64,000 nucleotides of DNA, from the NCBI RefSeq assembly GCF_000802245.2, contig NZ_CP021080.1:2976001-3040000 (forward strand). The letters are read 5' to 3'. A model generated the notes under the pieces. That model saw only the letters and a program-made list of their open reading frames with translations, was not told where the DNA came from and made no database searches. The translations under genes and the position numbers were made by a program. Origin of the DNA: Streptomyces pluripotens (lineage in GTDB: Bacteria; Actinomycetota; Actinomycetes; Streptomycetales; Streptomycetaceae). Shown here piece after piece: positions 42,664-56,106 of the stretch; position 1 is the first letter of the stretch; each line of letters begins with the position of its first letter.

Positions 42664-43413
42664 TCAGATGGCAACGGCGCGTGCGCACTGCACGGGCCGC
42701 GCGGGCCGTTCGGTCGCACCGGCCTCGACCTCAGCGGCCAGCATCCGCTCCATCGGTGCCACGACCAGCCCACCACCGACCACGAAGCCGATCACCATGG
42801 CGACGACCAGGAAGACCGAGCCGAGCCAGACCATCGTGTCCACGGGGACGGTGTAGGCGCCCACGACCCGCGCGACACACTCGGCGAGCAGTGCCACACC
42901 CCAGACGACGGAGAACGCGCTCTCCTTGCGCCGGAAGGCCGCGGACCGGGCTGCAGCACCGGAGGCGAGCCGCTGCCAGGCGGCTTCCTTGGCCGTGTCC
43001 CCCTTCACGAGGAAGGGCTTCATGCCGGCCGTCATCATCGGCCTCCCGCGCCACACCGACACCAGGATGCCGAGGGCGATGGTGCTGCTGACCCCGCCGT
43101 CCTTGGCGAGCATCAGCCTCGGGTCCCCGGAGACGAAGCTCAGCAGCAGCGAGACGACGTTCACCACCAGGATGAGTCCCGCCAGCGCGTTGGTGCGCCG
43201 TTCCTTGACCAGACTCCACACGGTGCGCGCGGCCGGCAGTACGCTGCTCCAGACGAGCGCCGCAAAGGTGCTCAGGCCGAAGGCGTCCTTGACGAGGTAG
43301 TACGAGCCGAGCGGAACCGCCACATCGACCAGCAGCGGCTTGAAGTTGTCCAGCACGCTTGGGTTCTGCTTCAGCTGCTTGCTACGGCTGTGGTTCCCCG
43401 CGTTCTTCGTCAT
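42664..43413 (-). CDS. VC0807-family membrane protein
   Basis: A 249-residue protein with about six hydrophobic helices (LLVDVAVPLGSYYLVKDAFG, ALAGLILVVNVVSLLLSFV, VWGVALLAECVARVVGAY, VFLVVAMVIGFVVGGGLVV). It belongs to the VC0807/intracellular-septation-like group of unknown function. ATG 43413 follows a TA-rich upstream. It lies 93 bp upstream of the MFS gene, on the same strand. Confidence 0.85.
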   Translation of the reverse strand: MTKNAGNHSRSKQLKQNPSVLDNFKPLLVDVAVPLGSYYLVKDAFGLSTFAALVWSSVLPAARTVWSLVKERRTNALAGLILVVNVVSLLLSFVSGDPRLMLAKDGGVSSTIALGILVSVWRGRPMMTAGMKPFLVKGDTAKEAAWQRLASGAAARSAAFRRKESAFSVVWGVALLAECVARVVGAYTVPVDTMVWLGSVFLVVAMVIGFVVGGGLVVAPMERMLAAEVEAGATERPARPVQCARAVAI

Positions 43414-43505
43414 ACCCCTAGGTTCGCCGTCGGCGGGGCCCCGCGGTAGGAACGATCGTCCGGAGGTCCGTATGACACTTGTCAGTCGCTGGCCGATGGC
43501 TCAGG

Positions 43506-44150
43506 TCATATCAGCAGGTCAGGCAACTCACCCATGGTGGAGAAGAGTTGGTTCGCCCCGGCGAGCTTCTCCGCCGGCGTCATCGCGGTGAACCCGTACA
43601 CGTCCATCCCTGCCGCCACGGCCGCCTGGACGCCCAGCGGAGAGTCCTCCACGACAGCACACCGCTCGGGAGCGACTCCCATGCGTTCGGCCGCATACAG
43701 GAAGAGATCGGGGGCGGGCTTCCCCCGTCCCACGTCTTCCGAGCTGAAGATCCTCTCCCGTGTGAACCACTGGTCGAGTCCCGTGGTCCGGTGCCCGACC
43801 CTGATCCGCTCGTGGCTCCCGGAGGAGGCCACGCAGTAGAGCACCTGGTCCGCGGCCAACTCCTTGAGCACGCCGGTCGCTCCGGGCACGGGCCGCAGCT
43901 CCTGCTCGAACGCGGCGAACACGCGTGCGTGGAAGACGTCGTCGAAGTCCTCGGGCAGTCGCCGGCCCGTCCGCTCCAGCACCAGTTCATGAATCCGGTG
44001 CATCGCGGACCCCATGTAGTCCCGGACGGACTCCTCGTACGAGGTCGGATGGCCCAGTTCGGTCAGATAGGCGGCCAGATGGCGGTTGGAAAGAGGCTCG
44101 CTGTCGACGAGGACCCCGTCGTTGTCAAAAATGATCAGCTCGTAGCGCAT
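43506..44150 (-). CDS. HAD-family hydrolase (beta-phosphoglucomutase-like)
   Basis: A 214-residue HAD phosphatase with motif I (FDNDGVLVDSEP), a helical cap, motif II (VASSG), motif III (GKPAPDLFLYAAERMG) and motif IV (VVEDSPLGVQAA). The variant N in DNDGV is seen in the YfnB/YieH subgroup, which includes 6-phosphogluconate and sugar phosphate phosphatases. ATG 44150 was chosen to place motif I at the N-terminus. The rRNA terminator is only 28 bp upstream of the start. Confidence 0.9.
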   Translation of the reverse strand: MRYELIIFDNDGVLVDSEPLSNRHLAAYLTELGHPTSYEESVRDYMGSAMHRIHELVLERTGRRLPEDFDDVFHARVFAAFEQELRPVPGATGVLKELAADQVLYCVASSGSHERIRVGHRTTGLDQWFTRERIFSSEDVGRGKPAPDLFLYAAERMGVAPERCAVVEDSPLGVQAAVAAGMDVYGFTAMTPAEKLAGANQLFSTMGELPDLLI

Positions 44151-44177
44151 GGCTACGAGCGTAGGCGACGCAAACGC

Positions 44178-44214
44178 AGAAAACCCCCGCACCGGAAGGG
44201 TGCGGGGGTTTTCT
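44178..44214 (-). terminator. rRNA operon terminator
   Basis: AGAAAACCCCCGCACC (44178-44193) and GGTGCGGGGGTTTTCT (44199-44214) form a perfect 16-bp stem, with a U-run on the minus-strand transcript. It lies 9 bp past the 5S end. Confidence 0.93.
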
Positions 44215-44222
44215 CAAAAACT

Positions 44223-44341
44223 GTTCGGCGGTGTCCTACTCTCCCACAGGGTCCCCCCTGCAGTACCATCGGCGCTGTGAGGCTTAGCTTCCGGGTTCGA
44301 AATGTAACCGGGCGTTTCCCTCACGCTATGACCACCGAAAC
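44223..44341 (-). rRNA. rrf: 5S ribosomal RNA
   Basis: On the minus strand it begins GUUUCGGUGGUCAUAGCGU and ends ACACCGCCGAAC, about 119 nt, matching Streptomyces 5S. The ends are assigned by the terminal stem. Confidence 0.97.
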
Positions 44342-44411
44342 ACTATGAAACAATCAACAACCGAAGGCTGTTCGTGGTTTCAGAACCAACACAGTGGACG
44401 CGAGCATCAAT

Positions 44412-49364
<4,953 letters not shown>

Positions 49365-49802
49365 ATGCTTTCCCCGTCATCGGGGTGAACACCACGAGAG
49401 CGGAACAATCAGGGGAAATAACCCCGACCGTTCACAGCGTCCTCGCTGTGTGTTTTTCAAAGGAACCTCGCCACCGGAATAATCCGGTAGACGGGGTATC
49501 AACATATCTGGCGTTGACTTTTGGCACGCTGTTGAGTTCTCAAGGAACGGACGCTTCCTTCGTACTCACCCTCTCGGGCTTTCCTCCGGGCGCTTCCCTT
49601 CGGTGTTTCCGACTCTATCAGATCTTTCCGATCCGATTTCCTCGGTGCTTTCCAGGTTCCCGCTTCCGCGTTTCCCTTTCCGGCGTTCCCGACTCTATCA
49701 GATCCTTTCGGCGTCTGACTCCCAGTCAGGAGGGTGTGCCTTCCCGGCCGTTGGGCCGTTCCGACGAGTGAGACTTTAGCGGATTCCTGGCTCCCGAGCT
49801 AA
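49365..49802 (-). promoter_or_regulatory. rRNA operon promoter region with repeated promoter-like elements
   Basis: GATCTGATAGAGTC occurs twice on the minus strand (49691-49704 and 49611-49624), exactly 80 bp apart, each with a TAGAGT -10 candidate. A further candidate has TAAAGT (49773-49778) and TTAGCT (49797-49802), 18 bp apart. The conserved actinomycete rRNA leader (TTGAGAACTCAACAGCGTGC) lies before the 16S. Streptomyces rRNA operons usually have several tandem promoters, which fits. -35 matches are weak for the first two. Confidence 0.65.
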
Positions 49803-50022
49803 TCGGGGCCTGCGCCTTTCGAACGCGGAATCCACATTTCGCGAGCACGCATGCCAAAGCAGTCGATGCCGAAGCGTCGATGATGGTGGTACCTGCGGAA
49901 TGGCTGTCCGGGGACCGACCGGAGTCGGCGCTCACGTCGGACAACCCGCAGGACACTACGCATCGGCCTGGGGTGTGTCAACTCGCGCCCCTGGCGCACC
50001 CCGGAGGCGTAGGCTGACCGAC

Positions 50023-50064
50023 GTGACCACGCGTACGTGCACCCAGTTCTGGTGGGCCGCCTGA
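50023..50064 (+). CDS. trpS leader peptide with two Trp codons
   Basis: A 13-residue peptide MTTRTCTQFWWAA from GTG 50023 to TGA 50062, with adjacent TGG codons at 50050-50055. A -10-like TAGGCT at 50010-50015 would put transcription within a few bases of the GTG, so the peptide may be translated from a leaderless message, which fits the poor ribosome-binding site. Its stop codon lies in the loop between attenuator segments 1 and 2. Confidence 0.85.
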   Translation: MTTRTCTQFWWAA

Positions 50065-50115
50065 CGGCGGCCGTACTCACGTATGCACTCAACGGCCGCC
50101 GCCTCGGCGGCCGTT
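50055..50115 (+). promoter_or_regulatory. Ribosome-mediated tryptophan attenuator for trpS
   Basis: Four segments are visible: 1 GGCCGCC-like (50055-50061), 2 CGGCGGCCGT (50065-50074), 3 ACGGCCGCCG (50092-50101) and 4 CGGCGGCCGT (50105-50114). Pairs 1:2, 2:3 (10 bp) and 3:4 (11 bp with flanking AA/TT, 3-nt loop) are mutually exclusive. A ribosome stalled at the Trp codons leaves 2 free to pair with 3, so the 3:4 terminator cannot form and trpS is read. Confidence 0.85.
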
Positions 50116-50186
50116 TGCGTCTCCCACTCCGGAGCTCCGGGGGACCGGCCGCAGGGCGGCGGTCCCGATCAGGAGATGGAGTGGAG

Positions 50187-51215
50187 ATGACTCGGGTCTT
50201 CAGTGGCATCAAGCCGACCGGACACGTGACCCTGGGGAACTACCTGGGGGCCATGCGGCACTGGGCAGAAGTGGACCAGCACCGGGCGGACTCGCTGTTC
50301 TGCATCGTGGACCTGCACGCGCTGACCGTGGACCACGATCCGGCGCGGGTGCGCAGGCTCAGCCGGCAGGCCGCGACGCTGCTGCTCGCGACCGGGCTCG
50401 ACCCGGAGGTGTGCACCGTCTTCCTACAGAGCCACGTCGACGAACACACCCGGTTGTCGTACCTGCTGGAGTGCGTGGCGAGCGACGGCGAGATGCGGCG
50501 GATGATCCAGTACAAGGAGAAGTCCGCGCGGGAACGTGAGCGCGGTGGGAGCATGCGGCTGTCGCTGCTGACCTATCCGGCGCTGATGGCGGCGGACATC
50601 CTGGCGTACGGCACGGACGAAGTCCCCGTGGGGGACGACCAAACACAGCACGTGGAGTTGACCCGGGATCTGGCGGTGCGGTTCAACCAGCGCTACGGGC
50701 ACACGTTCACCGTGCCCAGGGCAGCGCGTCCTGGGGTTGCGGCGCGGGTGATGAATCTGCAGGACCCGACGTCCAAGATGGGGAAGTCGGACGACTCGGG
50801 TCCGGGGATCGTCTACCTGCTGGACGAGCCGGACGTGGTGCGGAAGAAGATCATGCGGGCGGTGACCGACAGCGGGCGGGACGTCGAATACGACCGGGAG
50901 ACGAGCCCCGGCGTGACGAACCTGCTGGAGATCCTCGCGGCGTGCACGGGCGGCGATCCAAGAGCGCTGGCCGGTGCGTACGAGTCGTACGGTGCTTTGA
51001 AGGAGGACACCGCGGAGGCCGTGGTCGAGGTTCTCGGGACCGTGCAGGCCAGGCACCGGGAGTTGTGTGCCGATCCCACCCAGGTGGAGGGGGTGCTCCG
51101 GCAGGGTGCGGAGAAGGCCCGGGCGATGGCGCGACCGACCGTCGACGCCGCGTACCGGGCGATCGGGTTGCTGCCGCCGGTGTTCGATACGGCGCTGAAC
51201 GCAGCCGGCCGCTGA
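50187..51215 (+). CDS. trpS: Tryptophanyl-tRNA synthetase, auxiliary type
   Basis: A 342-residue class I TrpRS with the HIGH-type motif GIKPTGHVTLGNYLG at the N-terminus, the ATP-site region VGDDQTQHVELTRDLA, and KMSKS variant NLQDPTSKMGKSDDSG. It charges tRNA-Trp. S. coelicolor has a housekeeping and an auxiliary, indolmycin-resistant TrpRS; the latter lies in this neighbourhood and is controlled by a Trp-codon leader. Resistance of this protein is inferred, not seen. ATG 50187 is preceded by AGGAGATGGAG. Upstream attenuator at 50023-50115. Confidence 0.93.
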   Translation: MTRVFSGIKPTGHVTLGNYLGAMRHWAEVDQHRADSLFCIVDLHALTVDHDPARVRRLSRQAATLLLATGLDPEVCTVFLQSHVDEHTRLSYLLECVASDGEMRRMIQYKEKSARERERGGSMRLSLLTYPALMAADILAYGTDEVPVGDDQTQHVELTRDLAVRFNQRYGHTFTVPRAARPGVAARVMNLQDPTSKMGKSDDSGPGIVYLLDEPDVVRKKIMRAVTDSGRDVEYDRETSPGVTNLLEILAACTGGDPRALAGAYESYGALKEDTAEAVVEVLGTVQARHRELCADPTQVEGVLRQGAEKARAMARPTVDAAYRAIGLLPPVFDTALNAAGR

Positions 51216-51228
51216 GCAACACGGGTCC

Positions 51229-51268
51229 GGGTGGGGTGGCCGGCCGTCGGTGGACGCCCGCCCCACCC
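51229..51268. terminator. Possible terminator between trpS and proC
   Basis: GGGTGGGG (51229-51236) and CCCCACCC (51261-51268) form a GC-rich 8-bp stem with a 24-nt loop between convergent genes. The long loop makes it weak. Confidence 0.4.
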
Positions 51269-51296
51269 CGGGGTGGTCGCCTGTTCGGGAGCCGAG

Positions 51297-52109
51297 TCAG
51301 TCCTTCTTGCCGGAGGCGAGTTCGCGGCTGCGGTCCCGGGCGGCTTCGAGGGCGGCGATGAGCGCGGCCCGGACGCCGTGGTTCTCCAGTTCGCGGATGG
51401 CGCTGATCGTCGTACCGGCCGGGGAGGTGACGTTCTCCCTGAGCCGGACGGGGTGTTCGCCGCTGTCGCGGAGCATCACGGCGGCACCGATGGCTGACTG
51501 GACGATGAGGTCATGGGCCTTGTCGCGGGGCAGGCCGAGCAGGATGCCCGCGTCGGTCATGGCCTCAACCAGGTAGAAGAAGTACGCCGGGCCGGAGCCG
51601 GACAGGGCGGTACAAGCGTCCTGCTGGTTCTCGGGGACGCGCAGGGTCTTGCCGACGGCGCCGAAGATCTCTTCGGCGTGGGCCAGGTGTTCGGCGGTGG
51701 CATGACTGCCGGCGGAGATGACCGACATGGCCTCATCGACGAGGGCGGGCGTGTTCGTCATGACTCGGACGACTGGGGTGCCCGCGGCCAGGCGCTCCTC
51801 GAAGAAGGAGGTGGGGATGCCGGCGGCCCCGCTGATGACCAGTCGGTCGGCGGGGACGTGCGGGGCGAGCTCGTCCAGGAGGGTGCCCATGTCCTGCGGT
51901 TTGACCGTGAGGATCAAGGTGTCCGCGGTCTTGGCGGCCTCGGTGTTGCTGACCGGGGTGACTCCGTAGCGGGAGCGGAGTTCTTCGGCCCGATCGGGAC
52001 GGCGGGCGGTGACCAGGAGGTCGGCGGCTGCCCAGCCGGCCCGGATCATTCCGCTGAGCAGGGCTTCGCCGATCTTGCCGGTGCCGAGGACTGCGACTTT
52101 CTGGCTCAT
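51297..52109 (-). CDS. proC: Pyrroline-5-carboxylate reductase
   Basis: A 270-residue enzyme that reduces pyrroline-5-carboxylate to proline. N-terminal dinucleotide motif VAVLGTGKIGEALLSGMIRA, and the C-terminal dimerisation/catalytic region ALSGSGPAYFFYLVEAMTDA and VTSPAGTTISAIRELENHGV. ATG 52109 gives normal length. It is convergent with trpS. No other proline gene is near it. Confidence 0.95.
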   Translation of the reverse strand: MSQKVAVLGTGKIGEALLSGMIRAGWAAADLLVTARRPDRAEELRSRYGVTPVSNTEAAKTADTLILTVKPQDMGTLLDELAPHVPADRLVISGAAGIPTSFFEERLAAGTPVVRVMTNTPALVDEAMSVISAGSHATAEHLAHAEEIFGAVGKTLRVPENQQDACTALSGSGPAYFFYLVEAMTDAGILLGLPRDKAHDLIVQSAIGAAVMLRDSGEHPVRLRENVTSPAGTTISAIRELENHGVRAALIAALEAARDRSRELASGKKD

Positions 52110-52178
52110 GGGGTCATCCTCGCACCGGCTCTGGGGGGTGCGGGCGGTTGTCCGGCAGGCGGAACGTCGCGGGCGCCG

Positions 52179-52967
52179 CTACGGCGTGCGGCGCCTGAGG
52201 GTCGCCGCACCCAGCGCCAGCACCAGCACTGCACAGCCGGCCACGATCAGGACGTCACGCACGAAGATCGTCGTCATGTCGGCGTGGTGCATGACCTCGT
52301 TCATGCCGTCGACGGCGTAGGACATCGGCAGGACGTCGGAGATGGCCTCCAGGACCGGGTGCATGTTGGACCGGGCGGTGAACAGGCCGCAGAGCAGGAG
52401 CTGGGGGAAGATCACCGCGGGCATGAACTGGACCGCCTGGAACTCCGATGCCGCGAAGGCCGAGACGAAGAGGCCGAGGGCCGTGCCGAGCAGGGCGTCG
52501 AGGAGGGCGACGAGCAGGAGCAGCCAAGGGGACCCGGTGACGTCGAGGCCGAGCACCCACAGCGCCAGTCCGGTGGCGAGGGCCGACTGCACGACGGCGA
52601 CGGCGCCGAAGGCCAGGGCGTAGCCGGCGATGAGGTCGGCCTTGCCGAGGGGCATGGCGAGGAGGCGTTCCAGGGTGCCGGAGGTGCGCTCGCGCAGGGT
52701 GGCGATGGAGGTGACCAGGAACATCGTGATCAGCGGGAAGATGCCGAGCAGCGAGGCGCCGATGTTGTCGAACGTGCGGGGGCTGGCGTCGAAGACGTAG
52801 CGCAGCAGGACCAGCATCAGACAGGGGACGAGGATCATCAGCGCGATGGTGCGCGGGTCGTGGCGGAGCTGACGCAGGACACGGGCGGCCGTGGCGACGG
52901 TGCGCGCACCGCTGAACGCCCGGGTGGAGGCGGGTACGTGCGCGCGTGCGGGGGCGGTCGTGTTCAT
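52179..52967 (-). CDS. ABC transporter permease (ABC-2 type)
   Basis: A 262-residue membrane protein with six hydrophobic helices (MILVPCLMLVLLRYVFDAS, LLGIFPLITMFLVTSIATL, AVQFMPAVIFPQLLLCGLF, VLIVAGCAVLVLALGAATL) and the ABC-2 loop (TLRERTSGTLERLLAMPLGK). It overlaps the ATPase gene by ATGA (52964-52967), so the two form one exporter. Similar two-gene systems export drugs or lipids; the substrate is unknown. Confidence 0.92.
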   Translation of the reverse strand: MNTTAPARAHVPASTRAFSGARTVATAARVLRQLRHDPRTIALMILVPCLMLVLLRYVFDASPRTFDNIGASLLGIFPLITMFLVTSIATLRERTSGTLERLLAMPLGKADLIAGYALAFGAVAVVQSALATGLALWVLGLDVTGSPWLLLLVALLDALLGTALGLFVSAFAASEFQAVQFMPAVIFPQLLLCGLFTARSNMHPVLEAISDVLPMSYAVDGMNEVMHHADMTTIFVRDVLIVAGCAVLVLALGAATLRRRTP

Positions 52968-53764
52968 CGGGTGCTCTCCTTGGCGCGGTCCGCCGTGACG
53001 GCCTGGTCGACGAGGTGCAGGAAGGCGGCCTCGACCGTGTCGCTTCCGGTGCGGGAGCGCAGGGCGTCCGGAGTGTCGTCGGCGAGGATCTCGCCCTCGC
53101 GCATGAGGAGGAGGCGGTGGCAGCGCTCGGCCTCGTCCATGACGTGCGAGGAGATGAGGAGGGTGGCGCCGCGAGTGGCGGCGAGTTCGTGGAAGAGGTC
53201 CCACAGATCGCGGCGCAGGACGGGGTCGAGGCCGACGGTCGGTTCGTCGAGGACGAGGAGTTCGGGAGTGCCGAGGAGGGCTACGGCGAGGGAGACGCGG
53301 TTGCGCTGTCCGCCGGAGAGGTTGCCCGCGAGTGCCTCGGCGTGACTGGTGAGGTCGACGTCGGCGATGGCCCGGGTGACGAGTTCGCGGCGGCGCTCGG
53401 CTGCCGCGCGGCCGGGGTCGAGGATCGCGGCGAAGTACTCCAGGTTCTGGCGGACGGTCAGGTCGTCGTAGACGGACGGGGCCTGGGTGACGTAACCGAT
53501 GCGGCTGCGCAGGGTGGGGTGGCCGGCCGGGCGGCCGAGGACGTTCAGGGTGCCGGTGACCTTGGCCTGGGTGCCGACGACGGAACGCATGAGCGTGGAC
53601 TTGCCGCAGCCGGAGGGCCCGAGCAGGCCGGTGATCTGGCCGGGCGGGACGGTGAAGCGGAGGTGGCGCAGGACCCTTCGGGAACCACGGACGACGGTGA
53701 GGTCATCGGCCTGCACCGCGGGGGCGGAGGCCGTGTCGGGCGGATCCGGCGCGTAATTCATCAT
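52964..53764 (-). CDS. ABC transporter ATP-binding protein
   Basis: A 266-residue ATPase with Walker A GPSGCGKST, Q-loop YVTQAPSVYDDLTV, signature NLSGGQRNRVSLA, Walker B LLVLDEPTVGLDP and H-loop ISSHVMDEAERC. It powers the permease encoded next. ATG 53764 is the first of two Met codons. Domain order and the DrrA-like C-terminal region suggest a daunorubicin-resistance-type exporter of unknown cargo. Confidence 0.93.
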   Translation of the reverse strand: MMNYAPDPPDTASAPAVQADDLTVVRGSRRVLRHLRFTVPPGQITGLLGPSGCGKSTLMRSVVGTQAKVTGTLNVLGRPAGHPTLRSRIGYVTQAPSVYDDLTVRQNLEYFAAILDPGRAAAERRRELVTRAIADVDLTSHAEALAGNLSGGQRNRVSLAVALLGTPELLVLDEPTVGLDPVLRRDLWDLFHELAATRGATLLISSHVMDEAERCHRLLLMREGEILADDTPDALRSRTGSDTVEAAFLHLVDQAVTADRAKESTR

Positions 53765-53852
53765 GTGCTGAATAATCCGCCGGAAGAGCTGCGGGCGTCA
53801 AGGGGAGAAGGGCCACCTGGCGTGGCGGCTCACCGGACGGAGGGGTTGCGGA

Positions 53853-54650
53853 TCAGGGCCTGGTGGCGACGAGCAGGAGCACGTCGTACGTCTCCTCCAC
53901 GATGCCGTCCGGGAAGACCTCCAACAGGTGGGCGCGCTCCTCTTGCAGGAACGCGGCCCCGCGGTCCTGCGCGGTGACGAGGAAGAGGGAGTGGCTGCCG
54001 ATGTTGGCGAGGTGGGTGTCGACCGGGACCCGGCGGCTCCAGCGGATCTCGCGCCGGGTGAAGGCGAGGCGTCCGCTGGGATCGGCCCGGTCGGTGATCC
54101 CTCCTGCCCGGCGTTTCTCGGTGGCGCCGTCCACGCCGAAGAAGCGAGCGGTGCGGTCGGCCTCCGCGGCGATCCAGTCGACGTCGAGGGCCTCGGTGTT
54201 CCACCACAACGCCAGTGCACCGCCCGGCCGCAGCACGCGCAGCGCTTCCGGAACCGAGTGGGCGGGGTCGGTCCAGTGCCAGGCCTGGGCGTAGGTGAGG
54301 AAGTCGGCTTGGCCGTCGGCGACCGGCAGGGCGTTGCCGTTGCCCCGGACGAGGGGGATGTGCGGCAGTCCGCGACGGAACTCGGCGGCCATGCCCGGAC
54401 CGGGTTCAACCGCGAGGACGTCGGCACCGCGAGCGTGCAGGAGGGTGGTCGCGATGCCGGTGCCGGCGCCGACGTCCACGACCGAGGCGCCGGACAGGGA
54501 ACGGCCAGCCAGGTCCTCGACGGCATCGAAGAGGGCAGAGGGGTAGGAGGGGCGGTTCGCGGCGTACTGGGCGGCGGCGGAGTCGAAGGAGCGGGCGCGG
54601 GCGGCGGTCGAGGGCGGTTCCGGCTCGAACAGTTCGGTCGTCGTGGTCAT
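53853..54650 (-). CDS. Class I SAM-dependent methyltransferase
   Basis: A 265-residue methyltransferase with motif I VVDVGAGTGIATTLL, acidic post-I VLAVEPGPGMAAEF, and FLTYAQAWHWTDPAHSVPEA. The N-terminal RSFDSAAAQYAANRPSYP is typical of the UbiE/COQ5-like family with small-molecule acceptors; the substrate is unknown. ATG 54650 (MTTTTELF) fits family length. The 54651-54943 gap holds no gene that I can support. Confidence 0.9.
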   Translation of the reverse strand: MTTTTELFEPEPPSTAARARSFDSAAAQYAANRPSYPSALFDAVEDLAGRSLSGASVVDVGAGTGIATTLLHARGADVLAVEPGPGMAAEFRRGLPHIPLVRGNGNALPVADGQADFLTYAQAWHWTDPAHSVPEALRVLRPGGALALWWNTEALDVDWIAAEADRTARFFGVDGATEKRRAGGITDRADPSGRLAFTRREIRWSRRVPVDTHLANIGSHSLFLVTAQDRGAAFLQEERAHLLEVFPDGIVEETYDVLLLVATRP

Positions 54651-54943
54651 GTGGCCATGATGGGGAGCCGGAAGCCGCGGCGACAGCGGATTCCCGCGGC
54701 GGAGTACCGACACCGGAAGCGGCAGCACGGGCGGGACGACGCCGGAGTGCACCGACGGCGCGGTCACGGCTTCGCCGGGGCGGTTTCCGGGCCGGAGCGG
54801 CGGGCGTGGACGCGGGTGCCGGGCGGCGAGCGGTGCACGGCGGCGTCCGGCCAGCGGGCGGGACCGATCGGCCGGAGCGGACGACGGCGGGGCGTGCAGA
54901 GCGGACGGCGGAGGGCGCGAACCGTGCCACTGAGCACCAGTGG

Positions 54944-55462
54944 CTACCGGCGGCGTTTCTTGCCGGGGTTGCCGGTGCGGCGGGTGGAACGGCGTTCGTG
55001 CGCCTCGCGGGCCTTCTCGTACTCCTCGCGGTGCAGTCTCTCCCCCGGGGCCTCGGTGAGGGAACGGAGGAAGTAGGCCGCCAGGGAGCCGACGAAACCG
55101 ATGGCGAGCAGGCCGCGCAGGGAAGCCTGGCGCTGGGGGTCGTGGCGCTTGCCGAAACCCTCCCAGGTGTTGCGGAAGGCGAGCGCGGTGCTGATGCCGA
55201 ACATGGCGATGATCAGCACGGTCACGAAGGCGCCGGTGTCGGCGATCCGAATGCCCTCGTAGGCGAAGCGCAGCACCAGGCAGGAGGCGGCCGTGGCGGC
55301 CAGGGAACCGACGGCCACACCGACACGGCGGGCGGGGTAGCCGTTGTCGCGGTTCACCCAGGACGTACCGAAGAAGCGCAGGGGCTCGGGGCGGGGCCCG
55401 CCCCGGGACGAGCCGCCCGTGGAGCCCGCCCGGGTATCCGGGGTGCCGGTTTCTTCGCTCAC
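54944..55462 (-). CDS. Membrane protein of unknown function
   Basis: A 172-residue protein with about three hydrophobic segments (RVGVAVGSLAATAASCLVLR, FVTVLIIAMFGISTALAF, LRGLLAIGFVGSLAAYFL), a Gly/Ser-rich N-terminus and a strongly basic C-terminus (ERRSTRRTGNPGKKRRR). No family is recognised. It is a lone gene on its strand, followed by the methyltransferase some 290 bp further on. Confidence 0.65.
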   Translation of the reverse strand: MSEETGTPDTRAGSTGGSSRGGPRPEPLRFFGTSWVNRDNGYPARRVGVAVGSLAATAASCLVLRFAYEGIRIADTGAFVTVLIIAMFGISTALAFRNTWEGFGKRHDPQRQASLRGLLAIGFVGSLAAYFLRSLTEAPGERLHREEYEKAREAHERRSTRRTGNPGKKRRR

Positions 55463-55600
55463 GGGACGATTATGGCGCCGGGCGGGGGCGGGCTTCCGGT
55501 GGGGGTCGGGCGCGACGGCCAGCTGTGGGAGCTCCCGGGACCTGTCGGTCCACTGCGGAGCATCGTCGGCACCGCCCGGCCGCCCTCGTCGAGGGGGACG

Positions 55601-55927
55601 TCAGCCGCAACGCGGGGCGACGTAGCCATCGCTGCCCGTGTACACGTAGGCGTCGGAGACGTACTGGCCGTTGCCGATGTTGTCCCAGACCCGGGACGTG
55701 CCGTACGGGCCGGTGACCGTCGTACCCGATGTCTGGCAGTAGATCGCGACCTTCGCGCCCTCGGGCAGGACGTACAGGATGTCGTAGCCGGTGCCGGGGC
55801 CGCTGCGGACGTGCAGTCGGACGCCGGGGGCGACCGAGTAGTAACTCAGGGCCATGGACTGGGCCGCCGCGGTCTCACCCCTGCTCTCCGCACCGCTGTG
55901 GACATCTCCGGCACGCTCAACGGACAT
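55601..55927 (-). CDS. SH3-domain-containing protein
   Basis: A 108-residue protein with one bacterial SH3 domain at about residues 30-108 (GVRLHVRSGPGTGYDILYVL, PEGAKVAIYCQTSGTTVTGP, RVWDNIGNGQYVSDAYVYTG). There is no recognisable signal peptide or membrane segment in the reading frame from ATG 55927. Such domains often bind peptidoglycan; two cysteines at its C-terminal half could form a disulphide if exported. It lies 180 bp from the divergent kinase gene. Confidence 0.75.
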   Translation of the reverse strand: MSVERAGDVHSGAESRGETAAAQSMALSYYSVAPGVRLHVRSGPGTGYDILYVLPEGAKVAIYCQTSGTTVTGPYGTSRVWDNIGNGQYVSDAYVYTGSDGYVAPRCG

Positions 55928-56106
55928 CTGGAACCTCCCCCGTCGGACCCATGGCTGGCACGGATCCCGTCACTTTCCTTGTCGCACACCGTCGAATACC
56001 AGTGCGCCACTCGTACGCAGACGCTAGCAAGCCGCCTCCGTCCCGTACGAGTCATCGACTAGGCTCCGTGCGTCGCGCGCGCGGACGAACAGCACGGGGG
56101 TGGTCC

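Noticed and set aside
53928..55076. 382-codon plus-strand frame over the methyltransferase gene and beyond
   Set aside because: Antisense to the methyltransferase and running through an unconserved gap; no domain or start signal.
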